DNA of 64,000 nt, taken from contig NW_003101678.1 of the NCBI RefSeq assembly GCF_000003855.2, positions 3,753,891 through 3,817,890 of the forward strand, written 5' to 3'. Positions 30,980 through 43,444 of the stretch are shown here, piece after piece (position 1 is the stretch's first letter; each line of letters opens with the position of its first letter). The notes below the pieces were generated by a model. The model saw nothing but the letters and a program-made list of their open reading frames with translations, was not told where the DNA came from and ran no database searches. The position numbers and the translations under genes are program-made. The DNA is from Blastomyces gilchristii SLH14081 (lineage: Eukaryota; Ascomycota; Eurotiomycetes; Onygenales; Ajellomycetaceae).

Positions 30980-33900
30980 CTCAGTGAGATGTCAGTGAAC
31001 ATTGATTCAGTTCTCTTGATCTTGTTTCACAGTTGTCATGAAGATCTCTGCTAAGTTACAGATATCTCAGAGCTTTATTACTATATTATCAGTGATCTGA
31101 ATTGAACTGCAGAGGTTGAGTGTGAAATGCATGATTTCTAGAAGATTTAATACTTTCATGTAATAACTGTGTGTAAGGAAGAACAGGCTTATATCTGTTA
31201 AGACAGCATCTCAGCTGTTAATAGTGATCTCTATATGTAGAAGAAGATCATATCAATTATCTTATAAGTAATTACAGAACTTATAAAGATAATTCTTTAC
31301 AGTCTGAATTATCTGTTCTGACATGTCATCAATCTCAGAGTGATAGACAGTTGACAAATAGTGTATAATCTTGAGAACTTAACAGATTCTTGTTAAGAGA
31401 ATGCTTATGAATTAACAACTCTGATCTGATACTATTAATCTCAGTAATTCATACATCTGATAAAATAAGCTCTGTAGAAAAGCTTTAGTAACTTGTTCAG
31501 TATTCATCTTATCACAAGATTTCAATATTACATCTTTACTCAATCAGTTCACAATGATTAAAATATTCTTACAATTCTTACTCTCAGAGAGATTAATAGT
31601 AAAGTTAATTACTACATCTCATCAGATTCTATCAGAGATATCAAGTGATTTCAGTAGATTCTTTTTATAGTTCTTTTATAAGATGATGAAAGAATAATAG
31701 TTGCAGTTTCAAATGAAATATTCTAATACTGTTTAATATCTCAGATCAGTAGAACTCTCAAGAGATCATTCAGTATAATTATTCATGATCTGAGTGATCA
31801 GTTATATACAAATCATGCATCTCTTACATTATGTAAGTGTGTAAGAATTCAGAGTGAGTGACTCAATGTTATTTATAAAACTGCAGAGTATTATTATCAT
31901 TGATTGAGTATTCTGAGATATCAGTTCTTATATGTAGTTCTGAGAGAAATTAGAGTGCTTCTTGATATACTGCTTCAGTGAGTGCTTAGATAAGTTCATC
32001 AGTTTAAGCTATTATATATTATAATTCATTCAGTGTAGATTCAGAAGAAGTTGAGATATCAGTATCAGTGTCAGTGTCAGTATCAGTATCAGTGTCAGTG
32101 ATAGTTTGAAGAGAAGGTGTTCTAATCAGAGAAGTATGTATAGTGTCATGAGTTGTTATATCTTAATTAACTAATATCTTCAGATCTAGAAGCTGATGTT
32201 CTCAGTTCATTTAACAGATATCTATTATATCACAAGGCATATCTTACTCTTGTTATAAGAGAACATCTATTATGAAGTTCTGACTGCTGAAATGATAGTA
32301 TATTATAAAATGAAAGTAACTTAAGAACTCAGATCATTGTATCTGTTATTTAATAAGTTTATAAATAGTTATGAAGTACTTGAGATTCTTATAATCTGTG
32401 ATTATCTCAAATTCAGAGATACTTCAGAGTTCAGAGTCTCATTCTTCTAGACAGTGTATAATTATGAGAAGTTTCTTGTCATAGATCTCATAGTTGTATT
32501 CAGCAGAACTCAACTTCTTAGACATGAAAGCACATGATTGTAAGACATCTTCATTATTATATTATAATATTGCTCTCTCTGTAACATAGTCAGAGAAGTC
32601 AGCTTCAACAACTATGTTATAGTCAGAGTTAAATATTATTAGTAGAGATATATTAATGAATATCTTCTTCATCTGTGTAAATGCAGCATCAGTGTTCACT
32701 GATTATTGAAATACTGAGTTCTTCTTAATAAGTTCTGTAAGTAATCTTATAATATCTGAGAAGTTTCTTATAAATCACTGATAGAAGTTAGTAAATCTGA
32801 TAAAGCTTTATACACTCTTCACAGTATGTGAAGCTTCTCATTCAAGAATAATGAAGACTTTCTCAGAATTCATTTGAATTTTCTTATCAACTTGTATGAT
32901 AAAATCTAGATATTTTATACTCTTAGCTTTGAAATCACACTTATCAATATCTATTGATAGTTCTGCTTCTCATAATTATTATAATACTCTTCATATGTAT
33001 TCTTGATATTCTTTTCTGAACTTATTAGTGAAGATGAGAATGTGATTGAGATATACAGATATAAATTTATTAAGGAAATCTCAGAGTACTCAGTTGATAT
33101 ACTTGTGAAATGTACTGTGAGCATTAGTCAGTTCAAAGAGTGTGACTACTCATTCAAATAGATTATAATATGTTGAGAATACTATAAGTTATTCATCTTC
33201 TTCAGTGATACAGATCTTATGAAATATGATGATAACATCTAGTTTTATAAATCATTGAGCTTGTCTGATATGAGTTAGTGTTTCATTGATAAGAGATAAA
33301 GAATAGCAGTTCTTCTTAATTAATCTATTCAATTCTTAATAGTTCACACAGAATAAGAGTTCTTCACCTGGTTTCTTTGCAAAGAGAATAGAAACTGCAG
33401 TAAAAGAGTTGCTAATATATATGAATCTCTTATTTAATAGATCATTAAGTGTCTTCTGAAGAAGAAGAAGTTTGTTTTAAGACATAGTATAAAGAAGATC
33501 TTATAATGACTCAGAGTTCTTATTATTCTTCTTTTCTAACTTGATACTGTGGTTCACTTCTGAGTCTTGTAAAGAGAGTATATTTATAATATTATCTTAT
33601 TAGAAGATATTTAGATATTCATAATATTATTAAGAGAGTGTTGTGTGAGAATCTATTATTATAGTACAGAATAACTTCTCTAGAGCTTTCTTGATATCAG
33701 TCAGACTGATGAAATAGATTGATATATAATTCTACTGTCAGTGACTTTATCAGTGATCTTATCAATGACTTCTTTTTCAGAGCATTTTATAAGTGTTGAC
33801 AGAGATCTGTGTAAGGTTCATAATCTTATAAATATCATCTTCATGAATTCTATCATTGTTAGGGAATATTAAACTCGTGTTGTAAGCATTTAATAAGATG

Positions 33901-34084
33901 TCTTATTCAGATAGCTAGAAAAGTTCTAGTATAAGATCATAGTCAAGATTATCAACTTTATATGCATAGGCATCTTCATATTAATGTTCTTCAACATTTA
34001 TGTCTAGTTTCATCATATAACGGGTGTTGAATGTCTTTTGAACCATCAAATCCTGCGAGGAGTCAGGGTTTTGATAAGAGAATA
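30980..34084 (-). pseudogene. Pol of A2
   Basis: Read on the minus strand: integrase at about 31000-31980, RNase H at about 32350-32640, RT at about 32650-33750 (with the DDI box near 33030), protease at about 33880-34084. Identification is by collinearity with A1 and A5 Pol. There are many stops. No uninterrupted frame over about 60 codons remains, so this is one of the most decayed copies. Confidence 0.8.
32057..32101. repeat. Hexamer microsatellite (TCAGTR-TCAGTR)
   Basis: TATCAGTATCAGTGTCAGTG-type units over about 45 bp in the A2 integrase/RNase H spacer. A3 has a shorter version near 41336, so the array expanded after A2 and A3 diverged or contracted in A3. Confidence 0.8.
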
Positions 34085-34282
34085 CACTGAAGTAGACTGA
34101 CCGCCAGTATTATAAATTTCATATTTGGTCCCATTTTGTCTGATCTCATACATTTCTTGGTGTGACTCCCGCTGGGACTAGTCATTAAAAAAACATGTAA
34201 CATGACTATATATCAGATCTTAAAATGAAACCATAACTTGAAAAAAATGAGAAAGTAGTCTCATCTAATCTCATCTAGTCTC

Positions 34283-34658
34283 TTTATTATTATTAGTATT
34301 ATTATTCTTTCATTATACTCATATGCAAGCGGAGCTTATAATGAGTCCTTGCGTGATGTTAAATACAGGTCAAGTGTTGATTATACAGGAGGAAATACAG
34401 GTGTTGAGACCATGTCAAGATAACAAGAACATAGGAAAATACAATGAAGTGACAATTAGACACATGCGATAATAACTTCTCAGCCCAGGAACATAGAGCG
34501 ATTCATTGAAGCGATTTGTACACCTCTGTATTTATTAGAAATCTGAGGTGCTTGAGTTCCCGGATTTAATGTATTCCTGCGGGTTTCGAACCCACGCGCT
34601 TTGGTTTCCCATGCCAAGGTGCTACCGGGTGGCTGCATTAACATTCGGCCACCGGGGC
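34283..34658 (-). mobile_element. tRNA-related SINE inserted in M1
   Basis: Minus strand: the head begins GGCCCCGGTGGCCGAATG and has a tRNA-like T-arm GTGGGTTCGAAACCCGC (B box) at about 34579-34595. A roughly 250-bp body follows, then a tail AATAATAATACTAATAATAA. It is flanked by TCATCTAGTCT (34271-34281) and TCATTTAGTCT (34660-34670), and M2 shows the uninterrupted sequence. SINEs use Pol III promoters and LINE enzymes; both are family knowledge. The element is GC-balanced and hardly mutated compared with its host sequence. The parental tRNA is unclear. Confidence 0.88.
34579..34595 (-). promoter_or_regulatory. Pol III B box / T-arm of the SINE
   Basis: GTGGGTTCGAAACCCGC folds as a 5-bp stem with the loop TTCGAAA and matches the B-box consensus GGTTCGAANCC. 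A plausible A box (TGGCCGAATG) lies near the SINE 5' end. Confidence 0.75.
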
Positions 34659-34996
34659 CTCATTTAGTCTTATTCTTAGTATAAAGTTACTATTTTTAGA
34701 CATTTTAAGGTTTTTTTTAGACTATTTTTAATTTTTTTTAAAAGTAATGCTTTTTGATAACACTTAAATGAGATTTAAAGTCATTTAAAGCAATAAAAAT
34801 AATTTAAATTGAGAAGTGAAAATCATGATCTCATTTGAAAAATGTGATAAGAGTAGACAGTAAGTCTCACTGAGACAGTATGAAACTACTATTTAATGTT
34901 AAAACCATGTAATAAAATCAGTTAAATTGATAATAAAACTATCAAAAAATCTGGTTCTGATCTCAGATATAATTATATAATCAGTCTACACTAAAG

Positions 34997-35963
34997 GTTA
35001 TAATATCTTACAACTGAAGATTTAATCATTGCATAATGACATAGATCACTGTCTATCATGACTTTTATATTATATCTGTTATCAACTATAGTAGATACAA
35101 GAATTGTGTTCATTGTCATTTTCTCTTCAAATGATTATTATTCAATCTCTTCAAGCTTCTGTTTACAAATTTAAACAGAAGCTACTCTTTTCCCTGTTTC
35201 ATGCTGACATTCTTATAGTTATCTTCTGAATCTTTCTTCAGTGCAATGTGATTGATGCAGACAGGCATTGATTCATTCTTTGAGTATCAAGATACATAGG
35301 TTAATCAGCAGTTGAAAGTAATGTATTCTGATTAATTACAGTTAAGACACACTTCTCATTAATATTGATCAGTGACTTCTGCAGAAGTGATTTCAGAAAC
35401 TCAGAAGCGCATTCAGATAGTGAAGACTCTTGCTTATGTATAGATATTTAAGTCTACTCAGTTCATGACATCTGTATTATTGTTATTATTTCTCAGCACA
35501 GGTGTATAAGTGACTGAGATGTAATGTCTTCTATCACTGTTCTGTATTCTCTTGAGCTTGATAAGACAGTCATTCAATGTTCAGAGTTGTACACAGAAAT
35601 CTTCATAAGTCTGATCTTTGTCTATACTTATGAGAATCTGTAAGAGTTCAAAAGTGAATGTCTGCTTGAGCCTACTAATCTTTATTCAGTTCTCTCAAGA
35701 TTGATCATCTGCTTCTAGAATCTTGATGTTGAAGTCAGAGATAAATGTTATAAGAGAAGTGTTTCTCTGTCAGATACTCTGTAATCAATCTAATACTTTC
35801 TATTGCATGGCAGTGTCTTGAAACAGAACATCAAGATATTTGATGATATTATCAGACATTCAGAACACTGATTCACATGCTTTCATTCATGAATAAAACT
35901 TCTGTTTTGTGCAATCCTTCAATCATTCATTGATATATTAATCTTAATTGATTAGTGAACTGA
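34997..35963 (-). pseudogene. Protease/Gag of A2 (left part)
   Basis: Collinear on the minus strand with A5 53580-54560; the zinc-knuckle region lies near 35310-35350. Heavily stopped. It ends at 35963, where A3 is inserted; the rest of the 5' region continues at 45822. Confidence 0.75.
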
Positions 35964-36256
35964 TGTAAGAAGCCTACGCCGAATAGATCGGTATAATATT
36001 TATAGGTCTTATATAACAAAGTGAACAATGTTAAAGAAGAAAAATCAAGAGAAAGTGTGAGAATCAGTGATTAAAGTGAATATTTATACGCATACATGAT
36101 GTGTACACAGTGAAGCTTCAAAGTAAAAGAATAGAAATTCTGTGAGTTTTTCAGCTGAGAATCAGTGATTAAGAATGACTGAGAATCAGAGCGTTCAGCA
36201 GAATCTATGAAGTATAAAGAAATAGTCTATATGATAATCAGATGCAGTCCGTCATA
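35964..36256 (-). repeat. 3' LTR of A3
   Basis: Starts TGTAAGAAGCCTACGCC and ends GTCATA, decayed from GCCACA. Followed by the polypurine complement TTAGCTCTCTTCTTCTC. Confidence 0.9.
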
Positions 36257-36744
36257 TTAGCTCTCTTCTTCTCTGATCATACATAGTTCTCATCAGTCAA
36301 GAGTCACAGTCTCAGATAACACAGAACTCAGAGTTCAGATCAGGTGATTATAGCTGATTCATTTTGCAAGATATTATCAGCTGCAGTCACAGAATCTTTT
36401 ATCAAGAATATCTTCAATCTCTCATTCAAGTTCATTATCTTCAATCTCTCATTCAAGTTCATTATCTTCTTCTATGATCCCTGGCAGCTGCCAGTCAGAA
36501 ATCAGTTGAGAAGAGAACAGATTGATGACAGTGTGACAGAGCAAGCTTGTGTGAAAGATATTATGAATCTCTGATAGTGTGTCAAGACAGTAGTTGTAGC
36601 TACCTAGAACTTCTATCACTTTATACTTGACATGATGATAATTCAGTATACAAGATGAACATGTGATCTGTATGTTCTTGAGATTCAATCATATCAAGTC
36701 TTCTATCTTATATTGCTCAGCGGGATCTCAGTGAACATTCATTT
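36257..36744 (-). pseudogene. A3 integrase tail
   Basis: Minus frame 36449-36688 (MNLKNIQITCSSCILNYHHV, NYCLDTLSEIHNIFHTSLLC) is the same integrase C-terminal module as 20980-21177 and 50320-50517. The recurrence of this one open frame in three copies reflects an absence of Trp codons in it rather than selection. It is cut by LINE L2. Confidence 0.8.
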
Positions 36745-36761
36745 GATTCACTTAATATTAT

Positions 36762-39700
36762 TATTATTATTATTATTCTTCAATTATAGATGTATGCAGT
36801 CAGAGACTATGACATCTACCTGAGAACCTCTAGTTCTCAGCGTTTTTCCTATATCTATAGAGTCAACTATTATACACTTATCAATTTCAGATATGCAAAA
36901 TCAGAAAATTCCAGCTCAGAATACAAAAACTGTTTACAAATTGCAGTATTGCAACACCTTTTGATACTTTGAAATCATTTGAAAATATCATGACAAAGGA
37001 AAAGAGAACATAGTCTTAAAGATAGACACATTAAATAGATAGATAGAAAAGAACAGAAAGAAACAAGTACAGTAAAGACAGACTATAACAAAATAAAATT
37101 ATTAAAAGATAGTGTATAGCTGTTTTAACAGACTATATCTAATCAATTTTCACCTCTTCATATCCAGATACTTCTGAATTGAGCCATTTTCTTGTAGCTG
37201 CTTGAGTTTCTGATAGAAAGTCTATTCAGTATTTAAGTCCTGTCTCAGTTGAGAATAAGAACCGCATATTTAATTGATTTAAATCATACTTCTTCTTTAA
37301 TCTGAGTCTGAGACTATTGTATAATGCATAATGTATTACAATATACTCAGAATTCTCATTTGTATTGCAGAATGAGCACTCTGTTGAATCAAATCTATCA
37401 TCAAATCTTTGTATATAGAATTTGAAATAACCATGTTCTAGTTTTAGCTGAATTATGAATGAGAATATTTTCTTTTTGTATTTAATTGAACAAGATTTTC
37501 ACTTTGATTTTGTCTCAAATCTCGAATAATGTATGCTCTTCTTTTGTTTCTGCTAGCTTTCATTTCACTTGTTTAAACAAGATTCTTTTATCTTTCTCTT
37601 TATGAAACATTAGAATACTGTTTTTTGAATAGATCTGCTTAATTCTGAACTCTTTTTTGCAGCTGAATCAGCCAATTCATTGCCATGAATATTCATATGA
37701 GCAGGAACTCAATGCAGATGAATTATCAGTTTAGATGTTCTTCTCTTTTGAATTTTCAAAACAGAGTTTAAAATCAGTTCAAGATTCATTTGATCATAAT
37801 GAATCTGACTATTTCTAAGGCTTTTTAAAGCAGCTTGACTATCAGAGAATATTCATGCCTCTTTCAAACTATTTCCTCTTTTATGAGATTTTATTTCAAT
37901 GAGTTGGAAAGCTTTCACTATTGCAAATAGTTCAGCATCAAAGACTTCAGATTCACACCCTAAATTCTAGAAATCTGAGATAAAATTGATATTATCTTCA
38001 GTATAAGCAATGCCTACATCTAATCTATTCAAATTCTCATTTTTTGAGTCATCTGAGTAAATCAGAATAGAGTCTTTTATATTGATTGTAGAGATCTTCT
38101 TCAAATACTGTTCATATTCTCTCTCTTTAGATAGTTCACTTATTTGTAAGTCTATAAGAGATTCCAGCTTTTCTCTTCAGAGAGATATCTTCTCATGATT
38201 AATTTTCTCAATATTTAATGAAGAAAATTGATTCTGAATAAGTGAACATAGTCTATACAGTTGAGAGAGCATTTTCTTTAAAGCATTATTCTCATTTCAA
38301 TCAAGGAATCTATTTCAATCCAGTTCATTTCCTGAGTTAACTGATGAAAATGAAGAAGAGACTCTTTCTCTGATTATATGATTTGAGCTCATCTTTATGA
38401 CTCTCAGAGCATAGTTCATACAGGCCTTTTCAAATCAAATAGCAGGAGATGAAATTGAGACTTCAATTTCCATTACTTTAATAGAAGATGATTTGAATGC
38501 TTTCAGAATTCTTCTCAAAGCTCTGTTTTATAGACTTTGAAACAGTTCAGTGAAGTTATCTTGATTGTTTCATCAAACTTGCACTTCATAATCAGCTACT
38601 GAGATAATACAGGCTATGTATAACTGTCTCAGAGCCTGAAAAGATAGACCTCTCTCAGTATTTGATAGTCTGATTATACTATTCAGTAGTCTCTCTGTCT
38701 TGATGATTCTTTGTTGAATATGATATTTAAAATTCAACTTGGAGTTTAATCATACTTCTAGTCATTTGACATTCAAACTGAGTTTAATCTCTTTATTCAG
38801 AAGAGTTAGACTTAGTTCTTTCTCATTAAACCTGAGAAAAAAGTGAATTAACTCATTTTTATTCATATCAAATTGAATTAGATTGATATCTGCTCTAACA
38901 AAGATTTCCTTTGCTGCTTTCTCAATCACTTCTAAATTCTCTTTGATTATCTTTGAACTGTAGAGTAGATCAATATCATCTACATAACTTGAAGATCTCA
39001 CTATTTTCATCTCTCTATTCTTGAATAAATATGCAGTGTATATTGCAAATAAAACAGATGAGATTGAAGATTCTTATGATACTTCTATTTTTATCTCAGT
39101 TTTATCTTGTTTTCTTCCATCAAAGAATAGTTGTATAATTCTTTTAGACATGAAACAATTAACTCATTTTATTAGAGAAAGTGACAGTTTTAACATCTTC
39201 AAAGTTTGAATCATCTTAGACTTTGAAACATGATCAAATGCATCTTTTATGTCAATAAAAACTGCAGTTGAGACCAGGTCTTCATGCTTTGCTACTTGAA
39301 CATCATGAATAACTGAGAGAACAGTGTCAATTGCAGAACATTGTTTTCTATCTCTCATTTATTCATTAAATAGAAGAGAATCACTAATAGAGCTTATAAA
39401 AGATAATCTAGTAGCTATTATCTTTTCTAGAACTTTTCTCAAACAGTTCAACAGAGATATTACTCTATATGACTTAGAAACTGAAGCTTTTCTATTAGAT
39501 TTTGCAAGGATTACTCCAGTAGCTTCTCTCCAGCATTCAGAATGATAATCATTTCTTAAGAGATTGAGAAAGAGCTTAAAATATTCATTCTTCAAGTAGG
39601 AATATATGTTTTGAATAATTAAATGATTAATTGAATCAGGCCCTGCAGCAGTTTTAATTGAACTTGAGAATATTGCTGACTCTAGTTCATCACATGTAAG

Positions 39701-40294
39701 CTCAGGCCATTCCCAGTTATTTTCATCAATATATTCATGAAACGACATATTCTCCTCTTCTAAATGTGATGAGTTTTGAAACAGAATTCTCATAAAAGCT
39801 TGATATTTTTCCTCAAAAGAGTTTGCTGTATACAATTCATTCTGAAATTCATACTCTAAGGTTGGAAGCTTTGCTACACTTCTTGTTTTAGTATAGTTGA
39901 AGGCTTTAAAAACTTCTTTTCCTTGTGTGTCTTCAAGAAATTTGTTTCAGCAATCTGTTTTGGCTTTTTTAATATCTGAAAGATATTCATTTTGAATAGC
40001 TTTGAACTCTTCATCAGATATTAAGTTATTCTTCCACTCTCTCTTAGCAGTGGCTAATTGCTTTCTTTTAGAAGTGATATTCTCATTCCACCAAGGTTTG
40101 GAATACTCAGAAGACTTTTTCTTTGAAATATTTTCTTCAATACTTGTTAGAAGAATAGATGTAATCAGCTTTACTCTATTCTCAAGCATTTCATTTGAGA
40201 TATCTTGACTTTGATTCCAATAGAGCTCACTCTGTCTTTCAGATTTCAGCTGTTTTACTCTTTCTTCAACCGCTTTCCAATCAGCTTTTTCAAA
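36762..40294 (-). mobile_element. LINE copy L2, 5' truncated (Tad1/I-like)
   Basis: The 3' tail is an AAT-type microsatellite (about 36762-36780, complement) and the 5' end is truncated inside ORF2. Target-site duplications of 17 bp, GATTCACTTAATATTAT, lie at 36745-36761 and 40295-40311; A4/A2 and A5 carry the empty site. 5' truncation, a variable long TSD and a tailed 3' end are hallmarks of target-primed reverse transcription. Confidence 0.93.
37139..40294 (-). pseudogene. LINE ORF2 of L2: RT and RNase H
   Basis: The endonuclease domain is missing by truncation. The frame enters at KKSSEYSKPWWNENITSK (near 40100) and runs through RT: TAAGPDSINHLIIQNIYSYL, NDYHSECWREATGVILAKSN, KSYRVISLLNCLRKVLEK (39359-39835), TAVFIDIKDAFDHVSKSK (39164-39358), and the catalytic SYVDDIDLLYSS (38762-39010). 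A C-terminal RNase H follows at about 37660-38100, with IYSDDSKNEN, EVFDAELFAIVKAFQ, IFSDSQAALKSLRN and WVPAHMNIHGNELADSAAK. The stop is at 37139-37141. Tryptophan codons are largely intact TGG, unlike in the Gypsy copies; a few stops and frame breaks inactivate it. RT plus RNase H fits the Tad1 or I clades. Confidence 0.92.
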
Positions 40295-40311
40295 GATTCA
40301 CTTAATATTAT

Positions 40312-43300
40312 TTCACAGTTGTTATGAAGACCTCTGCTTAGTAACAGATATCTCAGAGCTTCATTACTATATTATCAGTGATCTGAATTGAACTGTGAGA
40401 GTTCAGTGTGAAATGTGTGACTTCTAGAAGATTCAATACTTTCATGTGATAATCATATGTAAGAAAGAACAGACTTATATCTGTTAAGACAGTATCTTGA
40501 TCATTGATAGCAATCTCTGCATATAGAAGAAGATTATATCAATCATCTTATAAGTGATTACAGAACTTATGGAGATAATTCTTTACAGTCTGAATTATTT
40601 ATTCTGATACATCATCAGTCTCAGAGTGATAGACAGTTAACAAATAGTATATAATCTAAAGAACTTGACAGATTCTTGTTCAGAGAGTGCTCATGAATTG
40701 ACAGCTCTGATCTGATACTATAGATCTTAGTAATTTATATATCTGATAGAACAGACTCTGTAGAAAGACTTTGATAACTTATTCAGTATTCATCTTATCA
40801 TAAGATTCTAATATTATATCTTTACTTAATCAGTTCATAAATGATCAGAATATTTCTAAAATTCTTACTCTTAGAGAGATTAACAGTAAAGTCAATTATC
40901 ATATCATATCAGATTCTATCAGAAATATTGAGTAGTTTCAGCAGGTCTTTTCTACAATTCTTTCATAAAGTGATAGAGAAATAATAATTGTAGTTTCAGA
41001 TAAAGTGTCTGATGCTGTTCAATATCTCAGATCAGTAGAATTCTCAAGAGATTATTTAATACAGTTGTTCACAACTCAGATGACTGGTCATACACAAATC
41101 ATGCATCTCTTGTATTATTCAGATGCATAAAGGTTGAGACTGAGAGACTCAATATCATTCACAGAATCATAGAGTATTATTGTCATTAATTGAATATTCT
41201 GAGATGTCAGTCTTTATACATAGTTCTAAAGGAAATTGAGACACTTCTTATTATACTGCTTTAGTGAGAGTCTGAAGAAGTTCATCAGCTCAGGCTGTTA
41301 TGTATCACAGTTCATTCAGTGTGAGAGAAGTTGAGATATCAATATCAGTGTCAATGACAGTTTAAAGAGGAAATGTTCTAATCAGAGAAGCATGTATAAT
41401 GTCATGAGTTGTTTTATCTTGATTAACTAATATCTTCAGATTTAAGAGTCAGTGTTGACAGTTCATTCAACAGGTGTCTGTTACATTAAAAGGCATATCT
41501 TACTCTTATTATGAGAAGACATCTGTCATCAAGTTCTGACTGCTGAGGTGATAGTGTATAGTGAAATGAAACTAGCTTAATAGCTTAAAGCATCACATCT
41601 GACATTCAGTAAGCTTGCAGATGATCATGAAATACTTGAGATTCTTATAATCTGTAATTATCTTAAATTTGAAGACACTTCAGAGTTCAGAGTCTCATTC
41701 TTCTAGACAGTGTGTAATTGTGAGAAGTTTCTTGTCATAGATCTCATAATTGCATTTAGTGAGACTCAGTTTCTTAGACATGAAGACACATGATTGTAAG
41801 ACATCTTTATTATCATATTATAATATAGCTTCTTCTGCGACATAGTTAGAGAAATCAGCTTCAATAACTATCTTATAATCAGAATTGAATATTATCAGCA
41901 GAGAGGCATTAATGAATATCTTCTTCATTTATATGAATACAGCTTCAGCATCTGCTGATCACTGAAATACTGTATTCTGCTTGATAAGTTCTGTAAGTGA
42001 TCTCATGATATCTGAGAAGTTTTATATGAATCACTGATAGAAGTTAGTAAATCTGATGAAGCTTTGTACATCTTTCACAGTATATGAAGCTTCTCACTTG
42101 AGAATAGCAGAGATCTTGTCAGAATTTATTCAAATTCTCTTATCAGCTTCTATGATAAAATCTATGTATTTTGTACTCTTGACTTTAGAATCACACTTAT
42201 TAATATCTATCAGTAGTTCTGTCTCTCATAATTATTATAATACTCTCTGTACATGTTCTTGATATTTCTTTCTGAATTCATTGATGAAGATGAGAATATT
42301 ATCTAGATATATAGATACAAACTTATCAAGAAAATCTCAGAGTGTTCAGTTGATATACTTCTGAAATGTACTGAGAGCATTAGCCAGTTCAAAGAGTGTA
42401 ACTACTCATTTGAAGAGGTTATAACATATTCAAAATACTGTAAGTCATTCATCTCCTTCAGTGATACAAATCTTATAAAACATAGTGATGATATCTAGCT
42501 TTGTAAATTATCAGACTTATCTGATACATGCTAGAGTTTTATTAATAAGAGATAAGAAACAACAATCTTTCTTTATCAATCTATTCAGATCTTGATAGTT
42601 TATACAGAATCAGAGTTCTCTATCTAGTTTCTTTGCAAAGAGAATAGAAGCTGCAGTGAAAGAGTTACTAATATATATAAATTTCTTATTCAACAGATTA
42701 TTGAGTGTCTTCTAAAGAAGAAGACATTCATCTTAAGACATATTATAAAGAAGATCTTATGATGACTCAGAGTTCTTATTATTCTTCTTTTCTAACTTGA
42801 TACTATCATTCACTTCTAAGTCTTGTAAAGAGAGTATATTTATAATATTATCTTGTTGAAAGACATCTAGATATTCATGATATTATTAAGAGTGTTTTAT
42901 GTGAGAATCTGTTATTATAGTACAGAATAACTTCTGTAGAGCCTTCTTAATATCAGTCAGACTGATAGAATAGATTGATACATGATTCTGCTATTAGTGA
43001 CTTTGTTAGCATTCTCACTAATGACTTCTTTTTCAGAGCATTTCATAAGTGTTGACAGAGATCTGTGTAAGATTCATAGTCTTATGAATATTATCTTCAT
43101 GAATTCTATCATTGTTAGAGAATATTAAACTCCTGTTTTAAGCATTCAATAAGATGTCTTATTCAGATAGTCAGACAAGTTCTAGTATAAGATTATAGTC
43201 AAGATTATTAACTTCAAATACATAGACATCTTTATGTTGATATTCTCTGATATCTATGCTTAGTTTCACCATGTAACAGATGTGAATGTCTTTTAGATTA

Positions 43301-43444
43301 TCAAATTCTGCGAGAAGTCAGAGTTTTGATAAGAAGAAACACTGAAGATTATAACATCTTATAACTGAAGATTTAATTATTGTATAATGACATAGATCAC
43401 TGTCTGTTATGACTTTCATATTATACATGTTATTGATTATAATA
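40312..43444 (-). pseudogene. Pol of A3
   Basis: Minus-strand integrase (about 40320-41300), RNase H (about 41620-41900), RT (about 41930-43020; DDI box region near 42290), protease (about 43140-43444). Read by collinearity with A1 and A5. All frames carry many stops; a shadow plus frame at 42056-42262 is not a gene. Confidence 0.82.

Larger units (their letters stand above)
34093..34988. repeat. hAT-derived MITE M1 with nested SINE
   Basis: Begins TAGACTGACCGCC, ends CAGTCTA, flanked by CACTGAAG (34085-34092) and CACTAAAG (34989-34996), an 8-bp duplication differing by one transition. A3 and A5 show the empty site at this place. Without the SINE it is about 510 bp and matches M2 in reverse orientation. 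It has no coding capacity. Confidence 0.9.

Noticed and set aside
34570..34660. A functional tRNA gene
   Set aside because: The T-arm is good, but acceptor strands do not pair and there is extra sequence between D-arm and anticodon arm. The TSD and AAT tail show a SINE.
42056..42262. Open plus frame MKLCTSFTVYEASHL and its counterpart at 4937-5143 (minus)
   Set aside because: Both are the antisense of the RT thumb region of A elements, recurring because the copies are homologous.
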